Source: Oasisia sp. SBJ-2009
Lineage: Eukaryota > Annelida > Polychaeta > Sabellida > Siboglinidae
Assembly (NCBI GenBank): GCA_964017155.1
Contig: OZ024866.1
Span: 27,157,605 to 27,221,604 of the forward strand
Direction: 5' to 3'
Length of the DNA: 64,000 nt
Positions 17,477 to 28,959 of this stretch are shown here, piece by piece. Numbering within the stretch: position 1 is the first letter of the stretch; every line of letters starts with the position of its first letter. The position numbers were made by a program, and so were the translations under genes. The notes under the pieces are model-generated. The model did no database searches. It was not told where the DNA came from and saw only the letters and a list, made by a program, of their open reading frames with translations.

Positions 17477-20470
17477 ACATATGCATACACACATGTAGAC
17501 CCCGAGTCTATACTCAGCAGAGCCAGCAGCACAGCGTGGGACAACCGCATATACATCCCGGGCGCCCTCGGACGACGCAGTCTGCGGCTGTAGACTTTAC
17601 CACCCGCCAGGAGTAATTAAACCGAATCTCTAAGGCAGGGCCCCCGCGGCGAAGTTCAAATGGTAATTAACCCGTCGTCAAATAGCGCTAACCAGCAGGC
17701 GCCTGGACAGCGTCGGACACCCCAGCCGTCCTCGGCCGATAGGTTCTAACCGTACACAGCCTGACATTCAAATGCTGCGATCGTGCCCAGGACAAGACAA
17801 AAATAGTTGTGTAAACACAACGTAAACCTTCAAAGGCACGTGAGGATATGTTAGCGTCAGCTAGATTACATCTCACCGGCACTGAGGCAACAAGCAATCA
17901 ACACCTCTTTTACCGATGAAACCGTAGCTAAAGTGACTCGCACGAAGAAGAAACGATGGCAGCACACACCCACCGGGGTGTCAACTCACGTGAAAATCAT
18001 TATACAACGAGCATAGCATACTACTACAGCTGGATTGTGTCGCAAAAAAGAAATAAACGTACGTGACGTGGATGGAGTTCCGCAGAGCAAACGTCCAATT
18101 AACAGCACGTATCTCAGATCAACCAGGACATGTATGCGATGATCGCAGAGTAGATTCTCGCAGAGTTACAACACCGCGCTGTATGGTCAATGAAGACAGC
18201 GGTATGAACATTTCGTTAAAACCAACAGAGGTACCGACAAACCATGTTGCCAAGTCAACGAATACAGCAGAACTGCCGGTTCGAGGTCACCGGTCAGGTG
18301 GCTGTCACAGTGCCCTCTCCTGCCCAGGGCTGGGCGACGGGAAACGTTGACCTTAGGTGGCCTCCATTCGTTTCATGTGCCTAGCTTCATTCAGGGCTGG
18401 CCTCAAAATTATATTGCATCCCCCTGGACACAATACAGTTTTGTGCACAAAAACTAGGCACAACCATTATATTATATATAAGTTAATACTGTGAACCTCT
18501 CACTGACTGGAGTATCCCTTTAAATAAGAAATATAATTTGTGTTTTTTTTTAAATAGTTTTGCAGGCGTTATATAATGTTTAACGTGGCAGTTTCGTGGG
18601 TCGTTGAATCCCGAGCAACTTCATGCTGAGGTTTTGATGACTATCGGAAACTAGTTAGTCAATCAATATCCACATATAAGCTTTACCGATGATTTACTTG
18701 GTGATCTCACCAGTTGTTAATGTGAGTAAGAAGATCTCCAGACGGAAACCTAAAAACGCCACATTCGATGATCAATTATGAAATATTAATCCTGCGTGTG
18801 ACAGTAGGTAGCCTTGTTCACATTCACTGTTTCGCGTATTTGTTACAATACCGTGTCATTTGAAAAAGGGAAAAAGGAAATTATTTCGTGAGTACCCATT
18901 GATTCTACAATATGTTTGGCGTTGTGTTGTGCCTTTGTAGGATACGCGTTACGAGTTCCTTTGTTAACACACGCTGTTTTTGCAATGTCTTTCACTTCTT
19001 GGTGTGTCTAAAGATTTAACAAGATTCAACAATACTGCCACCTAGGGAATCAACTGTAGATGGCGCGTGGACTATTACACTGGATAGTGTATATTCCACA
19101 GTCTCCCACGAGTTCCAGATCGACCCGACGGGGGAAAGAGAGACCAGCGTGCGTTGCTCAACCGCTGGCCCGTGTACTACATACGGTTAAATACATCCAA
19201 ATAACGGCACATCAATGGATACAAGTTTATCAGGAAGACCCTCAACCTTAAGTTGCAATTTTCATTATTAATATGTGTTGTTACACATTTTAGTTGTCAC
19301 GCACTTTAGTTATACTCGCATACCCATTATCAAACAAAGGATGTGTCCTGTATCGATTTATTATTATTGGCGATCGGCGTCGGGTGGTTTCAAATGACAA
19401 CAATGATTAGCTGTGACCAATGATGAATTAACTGACGGTAGATACGCTAATAGTTGCGCGTTGCAACACCGCTTGTGATTATGAACAATAAACCCATCTA
19501 CACGCGTAACCAAGTGTATTCCGGGTTTTAATAAATATCAATGCGAGTGTCATTTTCATGTTTCGAGTACATCCGTAAGTACTAATGTTAATAACACATT
19601 TAGCGCGTTATTTAAAAGTTGTTTTATTTATTTTTCCACAGGCAGCTGGTTCCTAGTGAGCCAGTGATCTGGTGGGTTTAAAAGAAGACGAAGAGAAAAA
19701 GGTGTAATGTACATCATAAAATGAAATAGCCATCGTATGCCGGATTATCTTCTATCTCCCTTTGTCTTGATATTTACCGGGTGTGGTTTTTAGTTAATTA
19801 TTCACACTAGCAATTGATTGTTGTGGGACTTGTCAAAACCAGTGGCTTAGCTAGACGACGGCTAAACCACCTTTATACATACAAAACAACGTAGACCAAC
19901 GGTTTAGTTAAACGCAGGTTTAGCTAGACATTAGCAAACTATGTGATGTATTATCGTTGATCGACAACAAATTCACAGTTATTGGCTTACGTGAAACACT
20001 GTTACATAGTGATAATGTTGACTTATATTAAGTAACGGAGTATACAAGTATTCGTGTCTCTAGGCCATCTAAGAAAGGAGGGGTGTCAGGAGGGTACGGG
20101 AGTACCCTTCCTAATATGAATGGAAGTGAGTTTCCTAAACACTAAGGTGATAGGAATTGGTCCAGCGATTGGGAATAGCTAGAGACATGTGCTATACCAT
20201 TATTGGAAAGCCCAGAGCAAGCCTCGAATATGCACAATCGTCGATTTTTTATTTTCGTCCCTCAACTCGAGTTTTACATGTTTCAAACTTTCGACTTTCG
20301 CTGTGTTACAACGTTAGCGACAGAAGCGCCAGGTTATCGTGGTGGCATTTATGTAATTAATGTCACTTACTCGAGAAAACTCCGTAGTGTGGCACCATCA
20401 TATTCTATCATGCTTTATATGGTAAATTATTTATCCAGCGATTGGGAATAGATATTGGCTTCGCGGGTAA
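17477..20470. other. No gene recognised, 3 kb
   Basis: The 17.5-18.35 kb part is GC-richer with several CpG sites but no open frame with a domain. A B-box-like 'ggttcgaggtc' at 18278 lacks a partnering A box. The rest is AT-rich with scattered stops. Sequence near 20110-20130 ('aatatgaatggaagtgag') echoes the arm of the inverted repeat beginning at 20480. Confidence 0.5.
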
Positions 20471-20479
20471 AGGAATAAG

Positions 20480-20971
20480 ACAAGTGGGTAAATGCTTAAA
20501 GGATGAAGCAAGACTGGGGTAATATGAATGGGAGTGGGACTACTGCAGGGTAAATGCTTCGCAGCTAAAACACGTATGAGACACGAGTTAAAGTAAGGAG
20601 ACAAGCCCCCCCTCCCGCCCCCTCTCTTTTAAGACACGAGCTAAAGTAAGAAGACCCTTCTTGACCCTTCTCGCCCCTCCCTGAAACGAAATGATGGTGA
20701 CGCTCTAACGTATATTCGACATGCGATGTGGCCGTCGGCGGTGAGGAACTTTCTGCAGTGGCGCAATTTCAGTCTTTCAATGTCTTCTTACTTTAGCTCG
20801 TGTCTTAAAAGAGAGGTAGGGACGGGGGGGGGGGGCGGGAGGGGGCTTGTATCCTAACTTTAACTCGTGTCTCATACGTGTTTCAGCTGCGAAGCATTTA
20901 CCCTGTAGTAGCCCCACTCTCATTCATATTACCCCAGTCTTGCTTCATCCTTGAAGCATTTACCCACTTGT
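20480..20971. mobile_element. Long inverted repeat (foldback or MITE-like)
   Basis: The left arm, 20480 to about 20660, and the right arm, about 20790 to 20971, are reverse complements over roughly 180 bp. Landmarks are 'acaagtgggtaaatgc' / 'gcatttacccacttgt', 'actggggtaatatgaatg' / 'cattcatattaccccagt', and 'gacacgagctaaagtaag' / 'cttactttagctcgtgtc'. The spacer is about 130 bp and non-coding. No target-site duplication was defined. Confidence 0.85.
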
Positions 20972-20986
20972 ATCATTATATATAAG

Positions 20987-20993
<7 letters not shown>

Positions 20994-21062
<69 letters not shown>

Positions 21063-21078
21063 CACACACACATATATG

Positions 21079-21118
<40 letters not shown>
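20994..21118. repeat. (CA)n followed by (TA)n
   Basis: A CA run at about 20996-21072 with one 'aaaca' interruption, then TA at 21083-21118. It directly follows the right arm of the inverted repeat. Confidence 0.95.
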
Positions 21119-21126
<8 letters not shown>

Positions 21127-21292
21127 TATGTATTATATATTTATGTATATATATATAATCATATAAACTACATTTACGCGTGTGTATATATATATATATA
21201 TATATAATGTATTAATAAGAAATGTTGTTTATTTTATGAAATATTAAGTAATTTGTGCAATATATAATATCCTTAATATCCTTAATATATAT

Positions 21293-21810
21293 GTGTGTGT
21301 GCGTGTGTGTGTGCGTGTGCGTGTGCGTGTGCGTGTGCGTGTGCGTGTGCGTGTGCGTGTGCGTGTGCGTGTGCGTGTGCGTGTGCGTGTGCGTGTGCGT
21401 GTGCGTGTGCGTGTGCGTGTGCGTGTGCGTGTGCGTGTGCGTGTGCGTGTGCGTGTGCGTGTGCGTGTGCGTGTGCGTGTGCGTGTGCGTGTGCGTGTGC
21501 GTGTGCGTGTGCGTGTGCGTGTGCGTGTGCGTGTGCGTGTGCGTGTGCGTGTGCGTGTGCGTGTGCGTGTGCGTGTGCGTGTGCGTGTGCGTGTGCGTGT
21601 GCGTGTGCGTGTGCGTGTGCGTGTGCGTGTGCGTGTGCGTGTGCGTGTGCGTGTGCGTGTGCGTGTGCGTGTGCGTGTGCGTGTGCGTGTGCGTGTGCGT
21701 GTGCGTGTGCGTGTGCGTGTGCGTGTGCGTGTGCGTGTGCGTGTGCGTGTGCGTGTGCGTGTGCGTGTGCGTGTGCGTGTGCGTGTGCGTGTGCGTGTGC
21801 GTGTGCGTGT
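21293..21810. repeat. GTGTGC hexanucleotide array, ~86 units
   Basis: About 515 bp of near-perfect GTGTGC tandem copies with very few interruptions, all at the left edge. Every frame on both strands is open (Val-Cys, Arg-Val, Ala-His, Thr-His), so long ORFs here carry no coding meaning. The array abuts the terminal repeat of the element starting at 21813. Confidence 0.98.
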
Positions 21811-22394
21811 CGCCGGCTGACCAAATGAGTGACAAGTCGGGTTTTGACATTTGCCGTGAGTGCCGTCTAAAGCCAGTTGGCATGATTTGGATGAATTTTA
21901 GGTTTTTACATAAATAAAATTTATAATATCCGTTTTAACACTTCCACCCATCGTACACTATTTATTCCAAATAAAATGTGTATTTTAACGTATTATAATG
22001 CGAGCCCTCTTGATCACCTAGTCCAAAATTACTAAAACAAAAGGATTTTGCTTCGATTCCTTCGATGAAATCCGTCATGTTGCTTTGGGTATCGGGTATC
22101 ACCAGAGAGGGTATCACCAGAGAGGGCATTTCTTCCTCTCTGACGTAGAGTAACCCATATCCGGGCCAAGTACACCAAAATAGCTCAAAACTAACCAATA
22201 GGCGGCTACCATGAGAAGGCTTTTGAATACTAATGAGAGCGTGTCACGTGCGCGCTTCGGTGCTTGCAATTGGATGATCGTCTACGCATATGCGCAGTAC
22301 GGCAGTGCTAAACGTAAACAAGTAGCCAAGGTCGTTCGTATTCCGCCGTGTTTTTCTATCGTTGTTTCCCTGTTATTAAATATTTTGCAACATA

Positions 22395-22745
22395 ATGTCG
22401 GACGCGTTCCTACGTGTGCTGAATGCACCAACCGGCGATGACATTGCTGTTGCGCGGATGTCGGAGCAGTACGATTTCGACGCCTCGGAATGGGACGCTG
22501 ACAGCGACGGCGAAACCGACAGCGACGTTACGGTCGAATACGACTGGGAAGCCGATCACGATGACAACGAAGACGGGAACATGTTAAGCAACGACAATAA
22601 TGCTCCAATTGTCCTGACATTTTGCATAGACCTAGAGATGGTGTTTACTCATAATAACACTTTTTGGTCTGAAAAATCTCACATTTCACAGCTCGCGCCG
22701 ATGGTTTGCGGCGGAGGCGAACGTAGCAGCGATCGGGCGGCCTAA
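22395..22745 (+). CDS. Acidic ORF inside the TIR element
   Basis: 116 codons from Met ('MSDAFLRVLNAPTGDDIAVA'). Residues 27-60 are very rich in Asp and Glu with Ser, for example 'DFDASEWDADSDGETDSD'. Acidic N-termini of this kind occur in piggyBac-type and other transposases, but no catalytic domain follows. The frame decays after residue 65 into uncharacteristic sequence, so the true product may be spliced or truncated. Upstream CpG-rich sequence with a CCAAT box could be its promoter. Confidence 0.4.
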   Translation: MSDAFLRVLNAPTGDDIAVARMSEQYDFDASEWDADSDGETDSDVTVEYDWEADHDDNEDGNMLSNDNNAPIVLTFCIDLEMVFTHNNTFWSEKSHISQLAPMVCGGGERSSDRAA

Positions 22746-22975
22746 AATGGCCTACCCCGATGTTGAAAAACTCATAAAAATAAAAGTTCTCGATGGAGTT
22801 GATTCAATTTTATGTTATTCAGCAGCTAAAACGTATGGCTACATTTGTCTCGCAGGAAGTAGGAAATATAACCGTTCAGTAATTATTAGGGTGCAGGATA
22901 CTGCGCTAAATTAGCCTAAAAATGGCTTTGTTTTAGACTAATTAGCTGTGAAATTAATTAGCACGGAAATTAATT

Positions 22976-23014
22976 CCTGAAGTTATGGCACATATAATGT
23001 ACCATAACTTCAGG
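22976..23014. repeat. Perfect 13-bp hairpin in the TIR element
   Basis: CCTGAAGTTATGG (22976-22988) and CCATAACTTCAGG (23002-23014) are exact reverse complements, with ACAT/ATGT extending pairing inside the loop. Confidence 0.85.
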
Positions 23015-23332
23015 TATTTTTGCAGCAGTTGGTTGTTATTTGCCCTCTATCATTGCACTATGATACCATAGCTGCATGCCAAATTTGAAAGCAATACACA
23101 TAATATTTCTATGGTATCTAAGCCCATGCATAATCCAAAACTTTAACGGCCGTTTTCTCCAGTTTTACTTTTTGACCCCTACCAAACCAAATGTGATATA
23201 ACTTCCCCAATTTTTATAGTAGAGTCATCATTTTTGAATTACTGGAAAGTATTATGCCTCCTCTTTCCAAATATGTCAAAAAAGTACATCAACATTTTTC
23301 CGACTTGTCACTGATTTGGTCCGCCTGGGTCA

Positions 23333-23530
23333 TATATATATATATATATATAATTATATATATATACACATTATAAATAATAATAACATATATATATATA
23401 TTATTAATATGTATTTTAATATATATATATATATATTTTAATATATATCACATAACATGTAATATATTGGTATAAAATAATTTTAAACTATATAAATATA
23501 TAAATATTTATATAATATATTATACATATA
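23333..23530. repeat. Interrupted (TA)n / AT-rich tract
   Basis: Several TA runs mixed with 'taata' and 'taaat' lie directly outside the right terminal repeat. No coding signal. Confidence 0.85.
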
Positions 23531-23584
23531 ATAGTGACCCGCCACGCCAAAGTGAGACGCTACTCGCTGGAGCTTATAACGATA

Positions 23585-23700
23585 TTGAATTGAATTGAAT
23601 TGAAATTTATTTTCAACAACAACAACTACTACTACATTATAAATACAGTGCATACAATACAAATTGTTGAGAGAAAAAACGAGCCAAAACATTATGACAC
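23585..23700 (-). mobile_element. LINE 3' tail fragment
   Basis: On the minus strand, 'tgttgttgttgaaaataaat' leads into 'ttcaattcaattcaattc'. That is a polyadenylation-like signal followed by a short tandem tail, as at the 3' end of a non-LTR element. Only about 100 bp of 3'-UTR is recognisable. Confidence 0.45.
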
Positions 23701-25624
23701 TCATGTATTTTCAAAAATAGTATGATCTAACATGTGTAAGTTGTTTAAATGTCATGACTAATGTTTAAATGTGTTTATCTGGGTGTGTTTTGACACATAT
23801 CAAACGTCGTTTAATGAGTGTGAGTATTTTAGACAGGAAACGTTACCCACTTTCTCTTCAAGAATAATCCAAGTAAATTGTCTCCGATGGGTGACATGTG
23901 TTCAAGAAGTTTGGGTGTGTGATTTCTTATCTTCTAATAATCAGCTGTTTTTCTAAGGTATAACCATCTTTAATTAAAGAAACATAACCGATTGGTTTAA
24001 ATATAACGTATATACACCATCGCAATAATGGTTGACATTTTGATGGTCAAAACGCAAATATTACGTGAAAAAAATTGGAATCAAAAACGTGAACAGTGAC
24101 TACGCCAAGTTTGACAGGTAACCGGAACTCATGAGAAGAGGGTTCCAATCGACTCGATAGGCGTCGCTGCAGACTATCAGAATTCCTGAATCGGCGACCG
24201 TCTTCAGGAACTGAATGGTCACGGCTCGCTAGATGGCGTGGCGAGCAGACTGCTCCACACGTGACTTAGTCTGTAGCCCTCCTCGTCCCTGTTCATAGTT
24301 GGCACCGTCTTCCTAATCCAGAATCCTAATCTTTATCCACCAGAGAACAGAGAAGAGGGAGCTACAGACTAAGTCACGTGTGAGACAGTCTGCTCGACAC
24401 GCCATCTCGCGAGCAGTGACCTTTCAGTTCCTGAAGAAGGCCGCCGATGGTGGTTGAAACGTTGAAATGAGTAGAACATTGCTAGTTGTGAAATTATGAA
24501 ATTTGTTTGAATAATATAAGTATTGTGGTACGTTGGACTTTGCCTTGAGATGTGGACTATAGGCGTGCATAGTCTTAGCTCGCACATTCCATTAAAGATA
24601 ACACCGTTTATTATTACCGTTTTCCCAAATATACGCGGTCGACAGTGAAGTCCTGAGCTGTGCACTTATTCTGTTAACAACACGCAATATTCTACCTTAC
24701 TACCTTTTCTACTACTGTTGTTGCTAGTAATGTTGGCAGCTCTGTTCTGTTGTTGTTTTCCCTATTCTGTCATCCACTTTGCATGGTCTGTTTTTTAATC
24801 TGTGAAATTGTAATTAATTATATAGGTGTGGATGTTCTCGCCAATGTCTTTGGAGAACGGACTTCAGTTGGATGATTTATAAATGTTTTTTGGTAAAACA
24901 CCTCAACAATTGTGGATCTGGTAGAATGACAAATTAAATAGTTATAAGCTGTACTCACCTCTCACACAGTGAGACACTGTACACTAAATATAAGCCTGTT
25001 GATTTGTTTCATACTAGCATATTAGTGAGGCAACTGTTTGAACACATTGAACACACTTAAACAACGCTGGCTAAATGATGTCAGTAAATAAATAACATGA
25101 TAATTATGTAGAAAACTGGGTGCAGTCCTACATATATACAGGGACTGCAGTGGCTTTCTGCCGTGCAGTAGCCTGGCAGTCACTAGCCCATGTTGACTTC
25201 GAAGTATCATGTGTCAACTGATAGCGGCCCATCGATCTTGTCCTACTGGTGTATTCTATTTATATCTATGGATGTACGCCATTTAGAATCGGATACAGAC
25301 ATAAAAATATTGTAATAAACGAACATAACCAACGTTAGTTGCCATCTTTTAATATCACAAACAGAACATGTTTCATGGAGAAACAATTATTTCATAAATA
25401 TAACGTAACTATTGTTCGTTTGGTAGATGTGTATATTGCGGGAAATTCCCGTATCCGACGTAATCAACATGCAGAGTGCAAAATGTGCCTTTTCTGAAAC
25501 CAAATGTCATACAAACAGTTTTAAAGATGAAATCGTATTTGTACAGAAGTAGCGGCTTATTTTTTAAGTATCATTATTTTAATTATGTGTTGAACATCAT
25601 ATTATTGTACGGCATATGGACAAC

Positions 25625-25627
<3 letters not shown>
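23700..25627. other. No gene recognised apart from an inverted repeat
   Basis: Short open frames on both strands without domains. The only structure seen is the inverted repeat at 24189-24449, listed separately. Confidence 0.5.
24189..24449. mobile_element. Inverted repeat with 95-bp arms
   Basis: Left arm 24189-24283 ('cggcgaccgtcttcaggaac' ... 'cacacgtgacttagtctgta') matches the reverse complement of 24356-24449 ('tacagactaagtcacgtgtg' ... 'gttcctgaagaaggccgcc'). The spacer is about 70 bp. The outer phrase 'cctgaagaaggccgccgatgg' followed by 'gttgaaacgtt' resembles the end of Penelope-like elements, so it may be a pair of inverted element ends. Confidence 0.65.

Positions 25628-25711
<84 letters not shown>
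25628..25711. repeat. (TA)n microsatellite
   Basis: TA alternation with one 'tgta' interruption, ending in a short CA run. Confidence 0.95.
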
Positions 25712-25718
<7 letters not shown>

Positions 25719-25866
25719 TATTATATACCCTCCAGCCATGTGGATGGAATTTCCGCTGTTTCCTTATCATTGTTAATTCCACAACAAGTTATATCTGTTC
25801 AGAAAATCTTGCGTTTCAGTGTAATTTAAGTTAACAACTTGAACATTTTAATTTGGCAAGAAGTCC

Positions 25867-28007
25867 TTACTTTTTATGTAGAACAGGGACAATTACACAC
25901 TTGTTATTGTGGGGCAACATAACATATTTGCATGTCACTTCTGCCGATGTTGCAACCTCATAATACCCAGCAAGTCTGTCCACCAGATGGATGTCTAGCT
26001 TTGAGGAGTCCAACGGATACGTAAAGAAGTATGTAAACCTTGAAAATCGCTCATAGACGATCAAAGTATTATCGTGAGTGTCTTCTGAGAACAAAATAGT
26101 TCTCACAAGAGCATATGCATATCTGTCTTTTACACAGTTGTTGCCACATTCTGACGATAACATCAGATTATTAAACACAGACTTGCTGAAACTGTGAATA
26201 CTGTGTAAACTGACTTGGGACTGGACCCAAATTATGAGATTTCTGAGGAATGTTGCTATGTTGTTTTCCGATGTTTGTTAATTTGGTTTCTTTTTTATCT
26301 GACAATCTGCGATTAACTTGTTGCAGAGGAAGATTTGGTTTGCGGTTTTCAATTTTCCCAAGAAGTTCTCAAAAGGGAACGCGAGGTAGCTGTCCAATGG
26401 GCCAAAGTTTTGAACGTCAGCAACCAAATGAATGAGACCGTGAACATTGTAAACCAACACGTCCCTCCCATACAACTGTCCAGCTTGACTAACGAACAAA
26501 TGGAGGTGCTCATGTGCATACTGAGAGTGACTCATATAGTTGGCAGGACTGACAAGGCAGTATATCCTAAAAAGGTTACAAAGTGTTTGTAGAACTGCTG
26601 TAACACGACTCCTTTCAGAACAATGGGTCCACTGTACAACATAAACTGTTTAAACTCTGTGGCCTTCCACATGTCCATTTCGTCTAGCGACCTACATTTC
26701 CTTGCAAATTCAACAGGGATGTACTTATTTAAGCTAGTTAAACCTTGGGATATCCGACGTACTGACTGTGCACTTATTCTGATGTTCTTCTGAATGGGAC
26801 TCTTTGACCACGGCCAGAGCAGGCGCCGCACCACTCCCAGGCAAACCAAATGCACAACATCTAAAGGGAACTGGGATACCATTCCCAGTGACAAAGCTTG
26901 CAATGGTGAAACGCCAATGTGATGTCTTGAATCAGTGTGTCGTTTGAAGTCAGCATCTGTTCTGACAGGAGCATCAACATCTGGAAATGTTATTTTATCA
27001 ATCCATACACCTTTCTGTGAACACTTATCACATCCACGTTAACCTGCATGACCTTTCACTTGTTTAACAAATGACCTCGCTGGTGTATCACAAATGAAAC
27101 ATAGTTGCACAGGGTTTATAAATCCATCCACAGTAAGTTGGTTTGTTTCAATCAACTGCATCTCTGTTACAAAATCATGCAGGTACTCCTAAATATTCTC
27201 AGGTTTTTGTATACCACAGTAAATCCTAATGATGAAAGGATTAGTTGGAAAAGGGTCCACAATTTTGCTAAGAATGGACCAGAATTGAGTTTGTGAACTT
27301 TTGAACAAGGGAAGCCCATCAATGTTTAACTGCATGGCGATTGACTGTGTATCTACATACCCTGGACATTAAACTGCGGAAATGGCCTTTTTCACAGAAG
27401 CAGCAATCCCAAAATGATGGTATGATCCCCCAGAAATGCTCTGTACCTGGTATTGTCTGGCAGTTCCAAGCAGTGTTCCAGGAACTTTTGGAAGATGTGG
27501 ATGTAATGCCCTTAAAAGAGCCAGTAGCATGGCCAAAGCTACATGGGGAATATTTAAATCAGAAGCCCATGCTCCAAGCCCACGAGACAAATATACATCT
27601 TTGTCATCAATATCAGATTCAAAGTTACCATCACTATCATCGTCACTTTCACTAACACATGGGCTACACAAGTCAACATCAAACATATCCTGTTTAGCGA
27701 TGTTTTCATCTTCACAACTGGCACTGCCTTGGCCTACACTGGAGGTGTGTTTACGAGACTCATTATTCCCATGAAGACAGACAGATTGAGGTACAAAACT
27801 TGCACAAAGGGTTTCAGTAGATATAAATGTACAATCATTGTGTGGGTCGGATTCTGGAATGTCTTGTTCAAGTGGAATTTGAATTGTGGCCAGAGTTGAG
27901 CATGAAGAATAATTTTCATTATTTAAACTTAACTGCCTGCAAAATTCCATATGTTCATCTACTCTGGCCTTTACCCGCCTTCTCTTCGTCCTGTCAGACA
28001 AAGACAT
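25867..28007 (-). pseudogene. Degenerate CACTA/EnSpm-like transposase gene
   Basis: Minus-strand reading starts at 'MSLSDRTKRRRVKARVDEHM'. It continues in one frame through three in-frame stops (after 'KKAISAV', 'QKPENI' and 'KGHAG') with recognisable blocks. These are 'LNIDGLPLFKSSQTQFWSIL', 'FICDTPARSFVKQVKGHAG', 'GCDKCSQKG', 'HLVCLGVVRRLLWPW', 'FARKCRSLDEMDMWKATEF' and 'VYNVHGLIHLVADVQNFGPL', then 'FPFENFLGKL'. This series is typical of animal transposase-like proteins related to Tnp2 of CACTA elements, although the superfamily name is from memory. The C-terminal part at 25867-26178 ('YERFSRFTYFF') is likely the same protein. Stops and frame changes make it non-functional. Confidence 0.7.
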
Positions 28008-28148
28008 TTCTTATTTTAAAGTTGTCCGTTTTTTTTTTTTTAAATCTCAGTCTGACTTTCTTTGGGTAATTATAATATTCAGGTTAAATTAATTAAAAGA
28101 TGGGATAGGCTAAACCTGCACATTGTTGCAGTGATCCCAGGGCAAAGG

Positions 28149-28198
28149 CAGTGTCAGTCACTCGATCAGTGACACTGAGTGACTGACAGTGTCAGTGA
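28149..28198 (-). repeat. Candidate terminal/subterminal repeats of the CACTA-like element
   Basis: Read on the minus strand from 28198, the sequence begins 'cactgacactgtcagtcac' and repeats the ACTGTCAGTCACT theme in both orientations: a 15-bp stem with one mismatch between 28150-28164 and 28177-28191. CACT-termini with subterminal repeats are the hallmark of CACTA elements, and the position is just upstream of the transposase start. The opposite terminus was not found. Confidence 0.45.
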
Positions 28199-28225
28199 CA
28201 AGTAAAGAATGTGTTCTTACACGTT

Positions 28226-28364
28226 CTACATGTCCGTGGGGCGAGGTGGGCTGGTCGTGCGGCAAGGTTGGGCCCACCTGTCGGGGATGCATTTACAAGT
28301 GCGAAAATGACAACTTTCTCCATACTCGCACATATAGTCACCACCGCATTTCCAATAACGACAC
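28226..28364 (-). CDS. C6A exon, module 1 (breakpoint-truncated)
   Basis: The acceptor 'tctatttcag' at 28365 is followed, in phase 2, by 'CRYWKCGGDYMCEYGESC' and 'HFRTCKC', i.e. spacing C-x4-C-x5-C-x5-C-x4-C-x-C. The duplication breakpoint replaces the normal C-terminus, giving '..SPPRPTDM' and a stop. Everything upstream of the acceptor is a (TA)n-containing intron; the exon with the signal sequence was not found. Function unknown. The compact cysteine pattern suits a small disulfide-bonded secreted or surface protein. Confidence 0.6.
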
Positions 28365-28372
28365 CTGAAATA

Positions 28373-28373
<1 letters not shown>

Positions 28374-28439
<66 letters not shown>
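28374..28439. repeat. (TA)n beside the C6A acceptor, module 1
   Basis: The TA tract lies a few bases upstream of the acceptor, on the transcribed minus strand. The equivalents are at 33780-33905, 36966-37031, 41959-42013, 49826-49903 and 57593-57647, and they vary in length between modules. These tracts keep long Ile-Tyr frames open into the exon, which are not coding. Confidence 0.95.
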
Positions 28440-28443
<4 letters not shown>

Positions 28444-28959
28444 TAAATCCAAGGGTTAGGCGACACCTTGTAAATCGCGTCGGTTGGGCGACAGTTTGTA
28501 TAAGCATAACAAATACATAAACATTTGTCTAGTATGTATAAACCATCTACTATAGCCTAACGTAAAGTTCAAAATATTCACGGAAAGTTACATCGTTTAG
28601 GCGACACATAAAAAACGGCTGCATGTATGTTTTGCAAACCAATCAGCGAAGAGCAATACTATAAGGTCAAGGTTGCAAATGGCCGACGATGCTTTTTGCA
28701 AAACTCTCACTTTAATTATTTGTTGCGCTTTCTCGTGAAATATTCGTTGTGGAATGTGGCAGACGCAAGTTATAAAGAAAGGACACAATGGTTACGTAAA
28801 CATTGCAAGTTTTCTAGACGCCCAGTGACGCAAGATGTAGAAAATTGAGGATTATATCAAGGATATTATAACTTCACAAAGATACGCAACTCCTAGCGAT
28901 AACGTGTGACGCCACGACCATTAACGCCATCTAGTTTTAAGCGTGCCACACTACAGACG

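Larger units (their letters stand above)
21813..23328 (+). mobile_element. 1.5-kb element with 27-bp terminal inverted repeats
   Basis: 'gaccaaatgagtgacaag' at the left end (21813-21841) matches the reverse complement of 'cttgtcactgatttggtc' at the right end (23300-23328), about 24 of 27 bp. Between them are a CCAAT box (22195), a CpG-rich promoter-like block, an acidic ORF and a central hairpin. It looks like a DNA transposon reduced to its ends, promoter and first coding segment. The superfamily could not be assigned. Confidence 0.6.

Noticed and set aside
18278..18300. B-box-like 'ggttcgaggtc' suggesting a tRNA or SINE
   Set aside because: No A box at the right distance and no cloverleaf.
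21212..21917. Open frames of 175-223 codons (Thr-His, Val-Cys, Arg-Val, Ala-His)
   Set aside because: All frames of a GTGTGC array are open; no flanking gene structure.
26250..26592. Plus-strand frames in the 26.2-26.6 kb region
   Set aside because: They overlap the conserved minus-strand transposase blocks and carry no motif.
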